Source of the DNA: Sva-07 sp963710625
GTDB taxonomy: Bacteria > Actinomycetota > Acidimicrobiia > Acidimicrobiales > Ilumatobacteraceae
Direction of reading: 5' to 3'
Assembly (NCBI GenBank): GCA_963710625.1
Contig: CAVQBG010000035.1
Location: forward strand, 4,397 to 68,396
Length of the DNA: 64,000 bases
Shown: positions 42,245-50,518 of the stretch, piece after piece
How the letters are laid out: each line of letters starts with the position of its first letter
How positions within the stretch are numbered: the stretch's first letter is position 1
The notes under the pieces: model-generated
Seen by the model: only the letters and a program-made list of their open reading frames with translations
What the model was told of the DNA's origin: nothing
Database searches by the model: none
Made by a program: the position numbers and the translations under genes

Positions 42245-43866
42245 GGGAATTTCTCGCACAGGGAGGCTGTCGCACGAATGTTGACTGTCCCACCCGCGTT
42301 TCGCGATCGATGCGACGATTTGTTGTGTGGGATACAACTTTGCTGTGGTTGATCGGGATCAGTTGATGTTGATGCCGCCGTCGATGGCGGACTGGTTGGC
42401 GGAGGATCATCTGGTCTGGTTCGTTCTCGACGTTGTGGACCAGCTCGATTTGTCGGCGTTTCTTTCGGGGTATCGGGCCGATGGCCGTGGTGGGGCGGCG
42501 TATCACCCGGCGATGATGGTGGCGCTGGTCGTGTACGCGTACTCGGTGGGGGAACGCTCGAGCCGCAACATCGAACGACGCTGCATCGAAGACGTTGCGT
42601 TCCGTGTCGTGGCGGCCAACCAGCGCCCCGACCATGCCACGGTGGCCCGGTTCCGGGCGTGCAACCACGAAGCGTTGGCCGGCCTGTTCGGCCAAGTGCT
42701 TGCGTTGTGTTCTCGGGCCGGGGTGCTTCGCCCCGGGCTGGTGGCGATCGACGGCACGAAGCTCGCAGCGAACGCGTCTCGTGAGGCGAACCGCACCGCT
42801 GAGCAGCTTGCCGCGCAGATCCTTGCCGAGGCCGAAGCGGTCGACGCTGCAGAAGACGAAGCATCGACGGAGACCGCTGCGTTGCCTGACGATCTCAAGT
42901 CGCGAGGAAGCGGGCGTCGAGCCCGGCTGCGAGCAATGCTCGATGAGCTCGAAGCCGAGGCTGCCGACAAGTCCTACGAGTCGCACATGAAGCGGCGCGC
43001 CGAGATCGAAGCGGAAACCGGACGACCGATTCGCGGGCGGCGACCGACGCCGGAGTCCGCAACGCACAAGTCGCGCACGCACGCGAACGTGACCGATCCG
43101 GACAGTCGACTCCTGAAGACACGAAGTGGATACGTGCAGGGCTACAACGCTCAGGCCGTCGCCACCGAGGAGCAGTTCATCGTCGCTGCAGAGGTGACCA
43201 ACCACGCCCACGATGCCCCATCGTTTGAACCGCTCGTCGCAGCGACGAAACGGAACTTGCGCAACGCCGGTGAGAAGCGCCGTGTCCGGCGTGTTCTTGC
43301 TGACGCTGGCTACTGCAGCACCGACAATGTCAACCTCGCCGGAGTGGAATCGGTCATCGCCCCCGGTCGTGCTCGCAAGCTGACCAACATCGCTGAGACC
43401 GACCAGCAACGTTCGGCCCTGCTCGCCAGAGTCGAATCCGGTGAGATCGACAGCGGTCAGGCAGCCGAACAGCTCGGCGTCACCCGGGCACGGGTGAACC
43501 AGTTGCTACGCGTCCGCCGACGCGGTGAACCCGAGTCGCTCACCACCGCAATGATGGCCAAGCTCGACACTCCGAGCGGCAAGAAGCTCTACAAGAAGCG
43601 GGCCGCCACCATCGAACCGGTCTTCGCCCAGATCAAACACAACCGACGGATCCGAACCATGTCCTGTCGCGGCCTTCGAGCAGTCGACAGCGAATGGAAA
43701 CTGATCTGCGCCACCCACAACCTCCTCAAGCTCTGGCGAATCGCCTGACTCGACCATCAGCGGCTCAAACGCATCGGGACCCAACGCTGAACACCGAGTC
43801 CGAGCACGAACAATCAACGTCGTGAACGACTCGATTCGTGCGACAGCCTCCTGGGATGGAATTTCC
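42245..43866 (+). mobile_element. IS1182-family insertion sequence
   Basis: The element of about 1.6 kb has terminal inverted repeats 42245-42279 and 43834-43866. They share 16 perfect bases (AGGCTGTCGCACGAAT) plus an outer GGRAATTYC. One transposase gene fills it. The right end cuts the integrase gene. The missing part of that gene is not found on the other side, so a deletion accompanied or followed insertion. Confidence 0.8.
42327..43748 (+). CDS. IS1182-family transposase
   Basis: This 473-residue DDE transposase begins MGYNFAVVDRDQLMLMPPSM (GTG start at 42327). It shows the N-terminal DUF772-like domain (AYHPAMMVALVVYAYSVGER, RRCIEDVAFRVVAANQRPDH). The catalytic positions are VAIDGTKLAANAS (first Asp), VLADAGYCSTDN (second Asp) and IEPVFAQIKHNRRIRTM (Glu). 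An insertion of about 45 residues with SGQAAEQLGVTRARVNQLLR looks like an extra helix-turn-helix. The gene is intact. Confidence 0.9.
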   Translation: MGYNFAVVDRDQLMLMPPSMADWLAEDHLVWFVLDVVDQLDLSAFLSGYRADGRGGAAYHPAMMVALVVYAYSVGERSSRNIERRCIEDVAFRVVAANQRPDHATVARFRACNHEALAGLFGQVLALCSRAGVLRPGLVAIDGTKLAANASREANRTAEQLAAQILAEAEAVDAAEDEASTETAALPDDLKSRGSGRRARLRAMLDELEAEAADKSYESHMKRRAEIEAETGRPIRGRRPTPESATHKSRTHANVTDPDSRLLKTRSGYVQGYNAQAVATEEQFIVAAEVTNHAHDAPSFEPLVAATKRNLRNAGEKRRVRRVLADAGYCSTDNVNLAGVESVIAPGRARKLTNIAETDQQRSALLARVESGEIDSGQAAEQLGVTRARVNQLLRVRRRGEPESLTTAMMAKLDTPSGKKLYKKRAATIEPVFAQIKHNRRIRTMSCRGLRAVDSEWKLICATHNLLKLWRIA

Positions 43867-44459
43867 ACGGCATTTCTTGCACTGGACTCGCGGGACCCGC
43901 GGCGGACGAACCTTGCGAGCGACGTTGTCGGTGGTCAGTCCGAGCGTGACTGCTTCATCGAGCACTTGGACGAGGAGCGTCCGGACGTTCCTCGCACGTG
44001 CCGCCGAACCGCGGTCGACGAGCTCGGAGACGAAGGTGGTCACCTGCTCGGGTCGAGCTGACGCACTGGGATCTCGCCGAGCCGATCCTCGACCAGCTTC
44101 AGCTGCTTCGAGTACGTCGCCCAGGTGGTGACGCGCACCCGGTGGCGGGCGATGTGATCGAGCCACCAGCGGATGAGTTCGGCAAGGGTCGATTCTGCGT
44201 GGAAGCCCTCGGTGAGCCGAGCGAGTCGGGCGTCGTCCTTCGCCGCTTCGATGTGGCGATCACGCGATGCCTCGGCCAGTGCTCGTGTCCTGCCCGTCGG
44301 CTTGCCGACCTTTCCGTCCGGCCGGCGCCACGGTGCGACCCAGACCCCGCGGGTCCGATCGAAATACGGCTGAGCCTGTCCGTTCGGCGCCTTGCCCGCG
44401 ACCGTGAATCGACCCGTCGAGTCGTCCACCACTCGCTTGACCCGCGGTGTCTTCGGCAT
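43867..44459 (-). pseudogene. Tyrosine integrase of the island, frameshifted and 3'-truncated
   Basis: From ATG 44457-44459 (MPKTPRVKRVVDDSTG) the reading has an arm-binding segment (GVWVAPWRRPDGKVGKPTGR). The core-binding domain follows (TLAELIRWWLDHIARHRVRV, TWATYSKQLKLVEDRLGEIP). One base is missing near 44055. The other frame continues EQVTTFVSELVDRGSAARAR through NVARKVRPPRVPR and stops at the IS1182 end (43866). The whole catalytic domain with the Tyr is gone. Its position next to selC, reading away from the tRNA, is typical of integrases of tRNA-borne islands. Confidence 0.85.
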
Positions 44460-44496
44460 GCCGCACCCCTGTTGCGTTGCGCTCAGACTACCGGTT

Positions 44497-44513
44497 TTGA
44501 GAGTAACCCTGAG
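44497..44513. repeat. Putative right integrase arm site
   Basis: TTGAGAGTAACCCTGAG is identical to 31244-31260. It lies between the integrase start and the right attachment repeat, and GAGAGTA recurs at its right end (44511-44517). Confidence 0.65.
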
Positions 44514-44607
44514 AGTAGCGCTCCACGGACGTCGACGACCGTCCACCGATGGCCCTGCACAAAAGCCCTGGTCAGAGCGATTTCTACAGTTCGCGGTGGA
44601 CGCCCGT

Positions 44608-44636
44608 GGACCGGTTGGCGGAGGTGGACGGGAATC
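44608..44636. repeat. Right attachment repeat inside the selC 3' end
   Basis: These 29 bases equal 31159-31187. Bases 44616-44636 are the tRNA 3' end with CCA, and the eight further bases lie just downstream of the tRNA. Confidence 0.88.
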
Positions 44637-44711
44637 GAACCCGCCGGACGGGGATCGCCCGTCCCAACCGCTTTGAAGGCGGCGGAGCCCACCAGGTGCT
44701 CGGACACCTCC
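44616..44711 (-). tRNA. selC: tRNA-Sec (UCA anticodon)
   Basis: This 96-nt gene reads 5' GGAGGTGTCCGAGCACCTGG and ends GTCCACCTCCGCCA with encoded CCA. The anticodon loop is CTTCAAA (anticodon TCA), flanked by a GCCGC/GCGGT stem. A long variable arm (GGACGGG-CGAT-CCCCGTCC) and the T loop TTCGATT complete the selenocysteine-specific form. It should carry selenocysteine to in-frame UGA codons if selA, selB and selD exist elsewhere. It is the integration site of the island. The gene itself is intact, restored by the island attachment sequence. Confidence 0.92.
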
Positions 44712-44861
44712 GGGCGCGACGTTACCCAGGATCCGGGTCGGAGGCGCCAGCGAACTCGCGAACGCCCGGGCGTTGTGGACCACCCCCGTCGCTCGGTACT
44801 CTCGCCTCACCGACTCTCCCCATGGATCCGCCCGAGGCCTCCGGCCGATTGGGGGAATGTC

Positions 44862-45515
44862 ATGGTCACACTCTGCTGGGCTGCCAAAGGCGGCAGCGGA
44901 ACCACGGTCGTCACCGCCTCGATGGCGTTGGCCACGCCGCGCCCTGCGCTGCTCGTCGATCTCGACGGCGAACTGCCCGCTGTCCTCGGGCTGCCCGAAC
45001 CGGTCCGGCCCGGCGTCGCGGACTGGCTCGCCACCGACACCTCGGCGAGCCACCTCGCCGATCTGCTGCTCGACATCGGGCCGACGACGTGGCTGCTCCC
45101 GTGGCGCAGCGACGCCCGCCTGCGCGCCGTGCCGAGCCCCGATCGCTGGGCCGACTTCGGCGCCTGGCTCCGCACCTGGGCGGACGAGCACGGAGGCGAC
45201 GTCACGATCGATGGCGGAACCGGGACACCACCGGCGCCGCTGATCGAGCGCGTCGACTACGCGTTGCTGGTCACCCGCCCCTGTTACCTCTCGCTGCGAC
45301 GCGCCGTGCGCGCCACCACTCGACCGACGGGCGTGATCCTCGTCGACGAGCCCGGCCGGGCGTTGCGACGCCACGAGGTCGAGCACGCGCTCGGCGCCCC
45401 GGTCGAGGCGGTCGTCGCGATCGACCCGGCAATCGCACGCGCCGTCGATGCCGGCCTGCTCACCACCCGACTCCCCCGATCGCTCGTACGCGATCTTCGG
45501 CGGGTCGCCGCATGA
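44862..45515 (+). CDS. CpaE/Ssd-like ATPase of the Tad pilus operon
   Basis: This 217-residue protein has a deviant Walker A (AAKGGSGTTVVTAS, residues 7-20), ALLVDLDGELPA and later VILVDEPG. It lacks the N-terminal receiver domain of long CpaE proteins. In actinobacterial tad loci this position is held by Ssd, thought to help localise the secretion machine or regulate septation. The ATG at 44862 follows GGGGGAA by 3 bp. Its stop overlaps tadA (ATGA). Confidence 0.8.
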   Translation: MVTLCWAAKGGSGTTVVTASMALATPRPALLVDLDGELPAVLGLPEPVRPGVADWLATDTSASHLADLLLDIGPTTWLLPWRSDARLRAVPSPDRWADFGAWLRTWADEHGGDVTIDGGTGTPPAPLIERVDYALLVTRPCYLSLRRAVRATTRPTGVILVDEPGRALRRHEVEHALGAPVEAVVAIDPAIARAVDAGLLTTRLPRSLVRDLRRVAA

Positions 45516-46636
45516 ACGCCGACGCCCAACTCGTCCGCGAGGTCTGCCGGCTCGTCGCCGAACAGCCGGGCGACACCGACGAGCTCGTCGCCACCGAGGT
45601 CAGGCGGCTCGCACCGTTGCGCACGCCCGACGAGCAGCGAGCACTCGCCGATCAGGCGATCGCCCACCTCACCGGGCTCGGTGAACTCGACACCCACCTC
45701 CGCGACCCGACCGTCGACGAGGTGCTCGTCAACGGCGGCGGGGACATCTGGATCGACCGGCTCGGCGCTCTCGAATCGGTGGGGTCCCTCGAGCAGGCCA
45801 CGGTCGAGCACCTGATCGAGCGGGTGATCGCGCCGCTCGGACGCCGGATCGACCGGACATCGCCGATCGTCGACGCCCGGCTCCCGGACGGGTCACGGGT
45901 GTGTGCCGCGCTCGCGCCGATCGCCGTCGACGGGGCGGCGCTGTCGATCCGCCGGTTCCGGCGCGATGCACGACCGCTCGGCGAATTCGCCTCCGGCGAC
46001 GTCCTCGAACTCCTCGGTGAGATCGTCGACGCCCGGTGCAACGTCGTCGTGTCCGGCGCCACGTCATCGGGCAAGACCTCGCTCGTCGCAGCGCTGCTCG
46101 GCACGGTCCCGCCGTCGGAGCGCCTCGTGGTGGTGGAGGACACGACCGAACTCCCGCTGCGGCACCGGCACACCGTTCGCCTCGAGGCACGCCCGGCCAC
46201 GATCGACGGGCCGGCACCGATCGACGTCGCCCAACTCGTGCGCACCGCACTGCGGCTGCGACCCGATCGGATCGTCGTCGGCGAGGTCCGCGGCGACGAG
46301 GTGCTGGCACTGGTCCAGGCGATGAACACCGGCCACGACGGCTCGATCTCGACGTGCCACGCCAACGGGCCGCTCGATGCGTTGCTCCGGCTCGAGTCGT
46401 TGGTGATGCAAGCGGCGCCGACCTGGCCGCTCGCAGCGATCCGGCACCACCTCGCCCGATCGATCGACGTGATCGTCCACGTCGATCGACGCGGCGTCCA
46501 CCGACGGGTGGCGGCGATCAGCGAAATCGCCCGCCCGAACTCGACCGACGACACAACTCGGCTCCGTGCGCTGACCACGGTCGACGACGGCGAGGGGTGC
46601 AGCGTCGTCGAGCCACTCACGAGGCGGCGACGATGA
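45512..46636 (+). CDS. tadA: Tad secretion ATPase TadA/CpaF
   Basis: This 374-residue hexameric ATPase would power Flp pilus assembly. It has the N1 domain (HLRDPTVDEVLVNGGGDIWI), Walker A (VVSGATSSGKTSLVAAL), the Asp box (LVVVEDTTEL) and Walker B (DRIVVGEVRGDEVLALVQAM). The His box STCHANGPLDAL follows. The length matches actinobacterial TadA. Overlaps of 4 bp at both ends show a tightly coupled operon. Confidence 0.94.
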   Translation: MNADAQLVREVCRLVAEQPGDTDELVATEVRRLAPLRTPDEQRALADQAIAHLTGLGELDTHLRDPTVDEVLVNGGGDIWIDRLGALESVGSLEQATVEHLIERVIAPLGRRIDRTSPIVDARLPDGSRVCAALAPIAVDGAALSIRRFRRDARPLGEFASGDVLELLGEIVDARCNVVVSGATSSGKTSLVAALLGTVPPSERLVVVEDTTELPLRHRHTVRLEARPATIDGPAPIDVAQLVRTALRLRPDRIVVGEVRGDEVLALVQAMNTGHDGSISTCHANGPLDALLRLESLVMQAAPTWPLAAIRHHLARSIDVIVHVDRRGVHRRVAAISEIARPNSTDDTTRLRALTTVDDGEGCSVVEPLTRRRR

Positions 46637-47331
46637 CGACCCGGTTGGTCGCCGCAGCCACCGTGCTCGCCGTGGTGGTCGTCGCATGGGCGTTGCGCCC
46701 GGTCCGACGACGCACACCAGGCCGCGCACGCCGAGGGCACGACGACGCGAGCCGGCGGCTGACCGATCGGATCGAACGGGCTCGGGCGCGCCGACGACGC
46801 CGAGGCGGCCCGGGAGCCGACGAGGTCGCCGCATGGTGCGACGACCTCGCAGGCGATCTGCGCAGCGGTTCCACGCTGCGCCACGCACTCGCCACCGTGA
46901 TCCCCGGCGACGACACCACGGCCAACCGAACCGTGCCGTTTCGCCTCGCGCTCGAGCGGGCCCGCCCGATCGCCGATGCGACCGCGATGACCGGTAGTCC
47001 AGGGCCGCATCTCGACCTCGCCCTGGCCGTGATCGCAGCGACATCGGAGGTGGGAGGGTCGGCAGCAGCGGCGATCGACCGCGTCGCCGCCACGTTGCGA
47101 CAGCGCGCCGCGGATCAGGCGGAGCGTCGCGTCCATGCGGCCCAGGCCCGGCTCTCTGCGCATGTGATGACCGCCGTGCCGTTGTCGATGCTCGGGCTGC
47201 TGCTGGCCACCGACGGCGACGTGCGACACGTGATGACCACGGCGGTCGGCGCCACCTGCCTCGTCGCTGGGCTCACACTGAATGCGGCCGGGTGGATGTG
47301 GATGCGACACATCGTCGAGGACCAGGCGTGA
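46633..47331 (+). CDS. tadB: Tad inner-membrane protein TadB (T2SSF type)
   Basis: This 232-residue protein has an N-terminal helix (LVAAATVLAVVVVAWAL), a basic cytoplasmic stretch and a T2SSF segment (DLRSGSTLRHALATVIPGD). Two C-terminal helices complete it. It should form the platform on which TadA acts. It is shorter than TadB of Gram-negative bacteria, as is usual in Actinobacteria. Confidence 0.85.
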   Translation: MTTRLVAAATVLAVVVVAWALRPVRRRTPGRARRGHDDASRRLTDRIERARARRRRRGGPGADEVAAWCDDLAGDLRSGSTLRHALATVIPGDDTTANRTVPFRLALERARPIADATAMTGSPGPHLDLALAVIAATSEVGGSAAAAIDRVAATLRQRAADQAERRVHAAQARLSAHVMTAVPLSMLGLLLATDGDVRHVMTTAVGATCLVAGLTLNAAGWMWMRHIVEDQA

Positions 47332-47969
47332 TCGCGGTCGCGTGCGCGGTTGCGATCGCCGGAGTCGTGGGCGCGGCCCTCCGCCCACGACCCGAACGGC
47401 CGTGCCCGGCGTTCGGTGTCGGGCCCGACACGCCGAGCGCGTCGACGCGACCGTGGGCACGCCTGTCGCTCGGCTCCACGATGGCGAACCCGCTCGGGCG
47501 CCGGAAGGATCAGCGGGCGATCGATCGGGTCTGGCCCGACGCGATCGAACTGCTGGTGCATGCGCTCGAGGCCGGCCTGACGCCGCGACACGCGATCGAG
47601 CACCTCGTGGGTCGAGCCCCCGAACCCGTGCGCCCGGCGTTCGCTGCAGTCGCCCACCGCAGCGAGCGCGGGCAGCCGTTCGCCGACGCGCTGCGCGCCC
47701 TGCCCGACGTCCTCGGCGCGCGAGCGTCGGCGATCGCCGACATGATCGGCTCGAGCGAGCGCTACGGCCTGCCGCTCGCACCGGTGCTCGAACAGCTGGC
47801 CCGCGAAGCCCGCGATGCCCGCCGGCGCCGCGATCAGGCAGCGGCCCGGAAGCTCCCCGTCCGGCTGTCGTTCCCCCTCGTGACGTGCACGTTGCCGTCG
47901 TTCGTCCTCCTCGCGATCGCGCCCGCCGTGATCGCCGCCCTCTCGTCGCTCGGCACAAGCGCCTGGTGA
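47328..47969 (+). CDS. tadC: Tad inner-membrane protein TadC (T2SSF type)
   Basis: This 213-residue protein pairs with TadB. It has an N-terminal helix, a T2SSF core (AIELLVHALEAGLTPRHAIE, RSERGQPFADALRALPDVLG) and a C-terminal hydrophobic segment (PLVTCTLPSFVLLAIAPAVI). The GTG at 47328 overlaps the tadB stop. Confidence 0.85.
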   Translation: MIAVACAVAIAGVVGAALRPRPERPCPAFGVGPDTPSASTRPWARLSLGSTMANPLGRRKDQRAIDRVWPDAIELLVHALEAGLTPRHAIEHLVGRAPEPVRPAFAAVAHRSERGQPFADALRALPDVLGARASAIADMIGSSERYGLPLAPVLEQLAREARDARRRRDQAAARKLPVRLSFPLVTCTLPSFVLLAIAPAVIAALSSLGTSAW

Positions 47970-48033
47970 CCGATCCGCTCCTCAGCGCCGTCACACCGCA
48001 CCGTCACACCGCACCGCACCGAAAGGAAACGCC

Positions 48034-48285
48034 ATGCACCACGTCCTGATCCTCTTCGTCCACCTGCAGACCGCCTTCACCCAGACCGCCCTCCACCATC
48101 GTGATCACCAGCACCTCCGCCTCAGCGACGACCGCGGCCAGGCGACCACCGAGTACGCGCTGGTGCTGCTGGCGGCGGCACTCGTCGGGCTGTTGGTCGT
48201 GGCGTGGGCGACTGCCGGAGGTGGAGCCGCCCGCATCAGCCGACTGTTCAACAGCGTGGTCGATTCGGTGATCGACAAGGTGTGA
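48034..48285 (+). CDS. Flp-type prepilin (DUF4244)
   Basis: This 83-residue protein has an unusual His-rich leader of about 35 residues (including TALHHRDHQHLRL). The prepilin cleavage motif is RG-QATTEYALVL (cut after Gly35, Glu at +5), and the hydrophobic pilin helix follows. It should be the main pilin subunit of the Tad system. It starts 64 bp after tadC, leaving room for a ribosome site (GAAAGGAAAC before the ATG). A prepilin peptidase gene is not in the window. Confidence 0.85.
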   Translation: MHHVLILFVHLQTAFTQTALHHRDHQHLRLSDDRGQATTEYALVLLAAALVGLLVVAWATAGGGAARISRLFNSVVDSVIDKV

Positions 48286-48683
48286 GCGGCACCGGCGAGG
48301 TGGCCCGTCGACGAGTCCGCTCATCGGCGGGCCAGGCATCGGTCGAGTTCGCGCTCGTGCTCCCGCTCGTGGTCGTGCTCGCCCTCGGCCTCGTCGTGGT
48401 CGGCGTCGCCGTGCGCAACGAGTTGGCGGTCGAGCTCGCCGCCCGCGAGGGCGCGCGAGCCGCGTCGGTGTCGGCGACGCCGGCCGCTGCAGCCACTCGC
48501 GCTGCGACGCGGGTGGTCACGCTGCCACTCGACGTCGACACCGCCACCGACGCGTCCACGAATCCCGCCACGGTGACCGTCACGGTCACCTACACCGATC
48601 CTGTCGACGTCGCGATCATCGGATCACTGATCGGACCCGTCACCCACCGGGCGTCGGTCACCATGGCCATCGAACCGCCATGA
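48282..48683 (+). CDS. TadE-like pseudopilin
   Basis: This 133-residue protein has a short basic start, the cleavage motif AG-QASVEFALVL (Glu at +5) and a membrane helix. A strand-rich extracellular domain follows (TDASTNPATVTVTVTYTDPV). TadE-like minor pilins sit at the tip or base of the fibre. The GTG at 48282 overlaps the pilin stop. Confidence 0.85.
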   Translation: MSGTGEVARRRVRSSAGQASVEFALVLPLVVVLALGLVVVGVAVRNELAVELAAREGARAASVSATPAAAATRAATRVVTLPLDVDTATDASTNPATVTVTVTYTDPVDVAIIGSLIGPVTHRASVTMAIEPP

Positions 48684-48701
48684 CCCGTACAGTTGGCCAC
48701 C

Positions 48702-49022
48702 ATGATCCGAGCGACGGTGACCACGGTGGGCGGCAACGTCGTCGTCGCGCTCGACGGCGCCGTCGACCTCGCATCGGTCGGCGCCCTCCACGGCGATCTC
48801 GCACGCGTGATCCGCCGCCACCCGAGCGACATGATCATCGTCGATCTCGACGGCGTCGACACGCTCGACGACACCGGGCTCGGCGTCCTGCTCGGCGCCG
48901 CGGCGAGCGCCCGTGAGACCGGCGGTGACGTCGAGGTCGTGTGCACTCGCCCGTCGCTGCGCGATCGCCTCGAGCGCACCAGGTTCGACCGGGCGATCGC
49001 CGTGCGCTCCACCATCGCATGA
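48702..49022 (+). CDS. STAS-domain anti-sigma factor antagonist
   Basis: This 106-residue protein is a lone STAS domain. The phosphorylation-site region reads LDGVDTLDDTGLGVLLGAAA, with Thr where Ser is usual. Such proteins bind an anti-sigma kinase when unphosphorylated and free a sigma factor. No anti-sigma factor is encoded nearby. It lies 18 bp after the TadE-like gene and its stop overlaps the photolyase start, so it is expressed with both. Confidence 0.85.
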   Translation: MIRATVTTVGGNVVVALDGAVDLASVGALHGDLARVIRRHPSDMIIVDLDGVDTLDDTGLGVLLGAAASARETGGDVEVVCTRPSLRDRLERTRFDRAIAVRSTIA

Positions 49023-50518
49023 CCGGGCTGCGCCGCACCGTCTGGGTGCTCGGCGACCAACTCAACCGCGAACTCGGCGCGCTGCGTGAGGCGACGCCCG
49101 ACAGCCACCGCGTCCTCATCGTCGAGAGCACGGCCAAGCTCACCGGAAAGCGGTGGCATCGTCAGCGGGCGCATTTCGTGGTCACGGCGATGCGACGCTT
49201 CGCGGGCGAGCTCCGGACCGCCGGGTTCGAGGTCGACCACCGACGGGCCACGTCGCTACGGTCCGGGTTCGCGGAGCACGTCGCCGAATTCGCACCGGCC
49301 GACGTGACCGCCACGGAGCCGGCGAGCTGGGACGGGCTCGCCCTCCTCCGATCGCTCGACGTCACCGTCGTTCGCTCGAACCAGTTCCTGTGCCACTACG
49401 AGGACTTCGCCGAGTGGGCCGCGGACCGCACGCAGTTGAAGATGGAGGACTTCTACCGCTGGCAGCGCCGACGGCTGGGGTACCTGATGGACGGCGACGA
49501 ACCGGCCACCGGCCGGTGGAACTACGACGACGAGAACCGCCAACGTCCACCCAGGACCGGAACACCGTGGCCGACACCCCAGCAGTCGCGGCTCGACGAC
49601 GTCGACCGCTCGGTACTCGACGACCTCCCGGCGAACTGTTGGGGTGCCGACCCCGACGGCACCTGGGCGACGTCTCGGCCCGCTGCGCTCGCTCGCCTCC
49701 GCCACTTCGTCGACGACGTGCTGCCGATGTTCGGCCCGCACGAGGACGCGATGGTCGAGCGGTCGTGGCACCTCGCCCATTCGCTGCTGTCGCCGTATCT
49801 CAACGTCGGACTGCTCCTGCCGAACGAAGTGTGCGATGCCGCGCAGGCCGCCTACGACGAGGGCCGCGTCGACATCGCCTCGGCCGAAGGCTTCATCCGC
49901 CAGGTGATCGGCTGGCGCGAGTACGTGTGGGGCGTCTACTGGCTCTGGATGCCCGGCTACCGCACGCGGAACGCACTGGGCGCCGACCGGCCGGTGCCAC
50001 CGGCGTTCACCGGTGAGGCGAGCACCGACATGAACTGTGTCGCCAACTCCATGACGACCTTGCACGACCACGCCTACAACCACCACATCCAACGGCTGAT
50101 GGTGCTCGGCAACCTGGCGATGCTGCACGGGGTCGATCCGTGGGAGCTGACCGACTGGATGTGGTCGAGCTTCGTCGACGGCGCCGAGTGGGTGATGCTG
50201 CCGAACGTGATCGGGATGAGCCAGTGGGCCGACGGCGGGATGATGGCCACCAAGCCGTACGCGGCCGGCGGCAACTACATCGACACGATGAGCGACTACT
50301 GCGGGAGCTGCCGCTACGACCGCAAGCAGCGCGTCGGTGACGACGCCTGCCCGTTCACCACCCTGTACTGGGACTTCCTCGCCCGCCACCACGACCTGCT
50401 GGTGCGCAACCCGCGGGTCGCCCGCCAGGTGCGCGCCTCCGAGCGGCTCTCCGACCTTCCCGCCGTCCGCGAGCGCGCCGTCGAGGTGCGACGACGCCTC
50501 GACGACGGCACGCTGTGA
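49019..50518 (+). CDS. Iron-sulfur cryptochrome/photolyase (FeS-BCP, PhrB type)
   Basis: This 499-residue protein belongs to the iron-sulfur bacterial cryptochromes and photolyases, which repair (6-4) photoproducts with light. Four cysteines match the 4Fe-4S ligands: one in TDMNCVANSM, then C-x2-C and a third 13 residues on (DYCGSCRYD and DDACPFT). The FAD-binding region contains HDHAYNHHIQRLMVLGNLAM. The N-terminal domain starts VWVLGDQLN. The ATG at 49019 overlaps the STAS stop. No signal peptide is present. Confidence 0.93.
   Translation: MTGLRRTVWVLGDQLNRELGALREATPDSHRVLIVESTAKLTGKRWHRQRAHFVVTAMRRFAGELRTAGFEVDHRRATSLRSGFAEHVAEFAPADVTATEPASWDGLALLRSLDVTVVRSNQFLCHYEDFAEWAADRTQLKMEDFYRWQRRRLGYLMDGDEPATGRWNYDDENRQRPPRTGTPWPTPQQSRLDDVDRSVLDDLPANCWGADPDGTWATSRPAALARLRHFVDDVLPMFGPHEDAMVERSWHLAHSLLSPYLNVGLLLPNEVCDAAQAAYDEGRVDIASAEGFIRQVIGWREYVWGVYWLWMPGYRTRNALGADRPVPPAFTGEASTDMNCVANSMTTLHDHAYNHHIQRLMVLGNLAMLHGVDPWELTDWMWSSFVDGAEWVMLPNVIGMSQWADGGMMATKPYAAGGNYIDTMSDYCGSCRYDRKQRVGDDACPFTTLYWDFLARHHDLLVRNPRVARQVRASERLSDLPAVRERAVEVRRRLDDGTL

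Larger units (their letters stand above)
31159..44636. mobile_element. Genomic island integrated at selC
   Basis: About 13.5 kb lie between two 29-bp direct repeats of the selC 3' end. A 17-bp direct repeat (TTGAGAGTAACCCTGAG) lies inside each end at 31244-31260 and 44497-44513, as expected for integrase arm sites. A tyrosine-integrase remnant is next to the tRNA. Content is typical of a decayed mobile element: toxin-antitoxin pair, several insertion sequences, relaxase wreck and a few intact cargo genes. The integrase is broken, so excision would need help in trans. Confidence 0.88.

Noticed and set aside
44040..45386. A 448-residue minus-strand protein fused to the integrase
   Set aside because: The frame is open through the tad gene and the tRNA only by base composition. 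Family sequence starts at ATG 44459.
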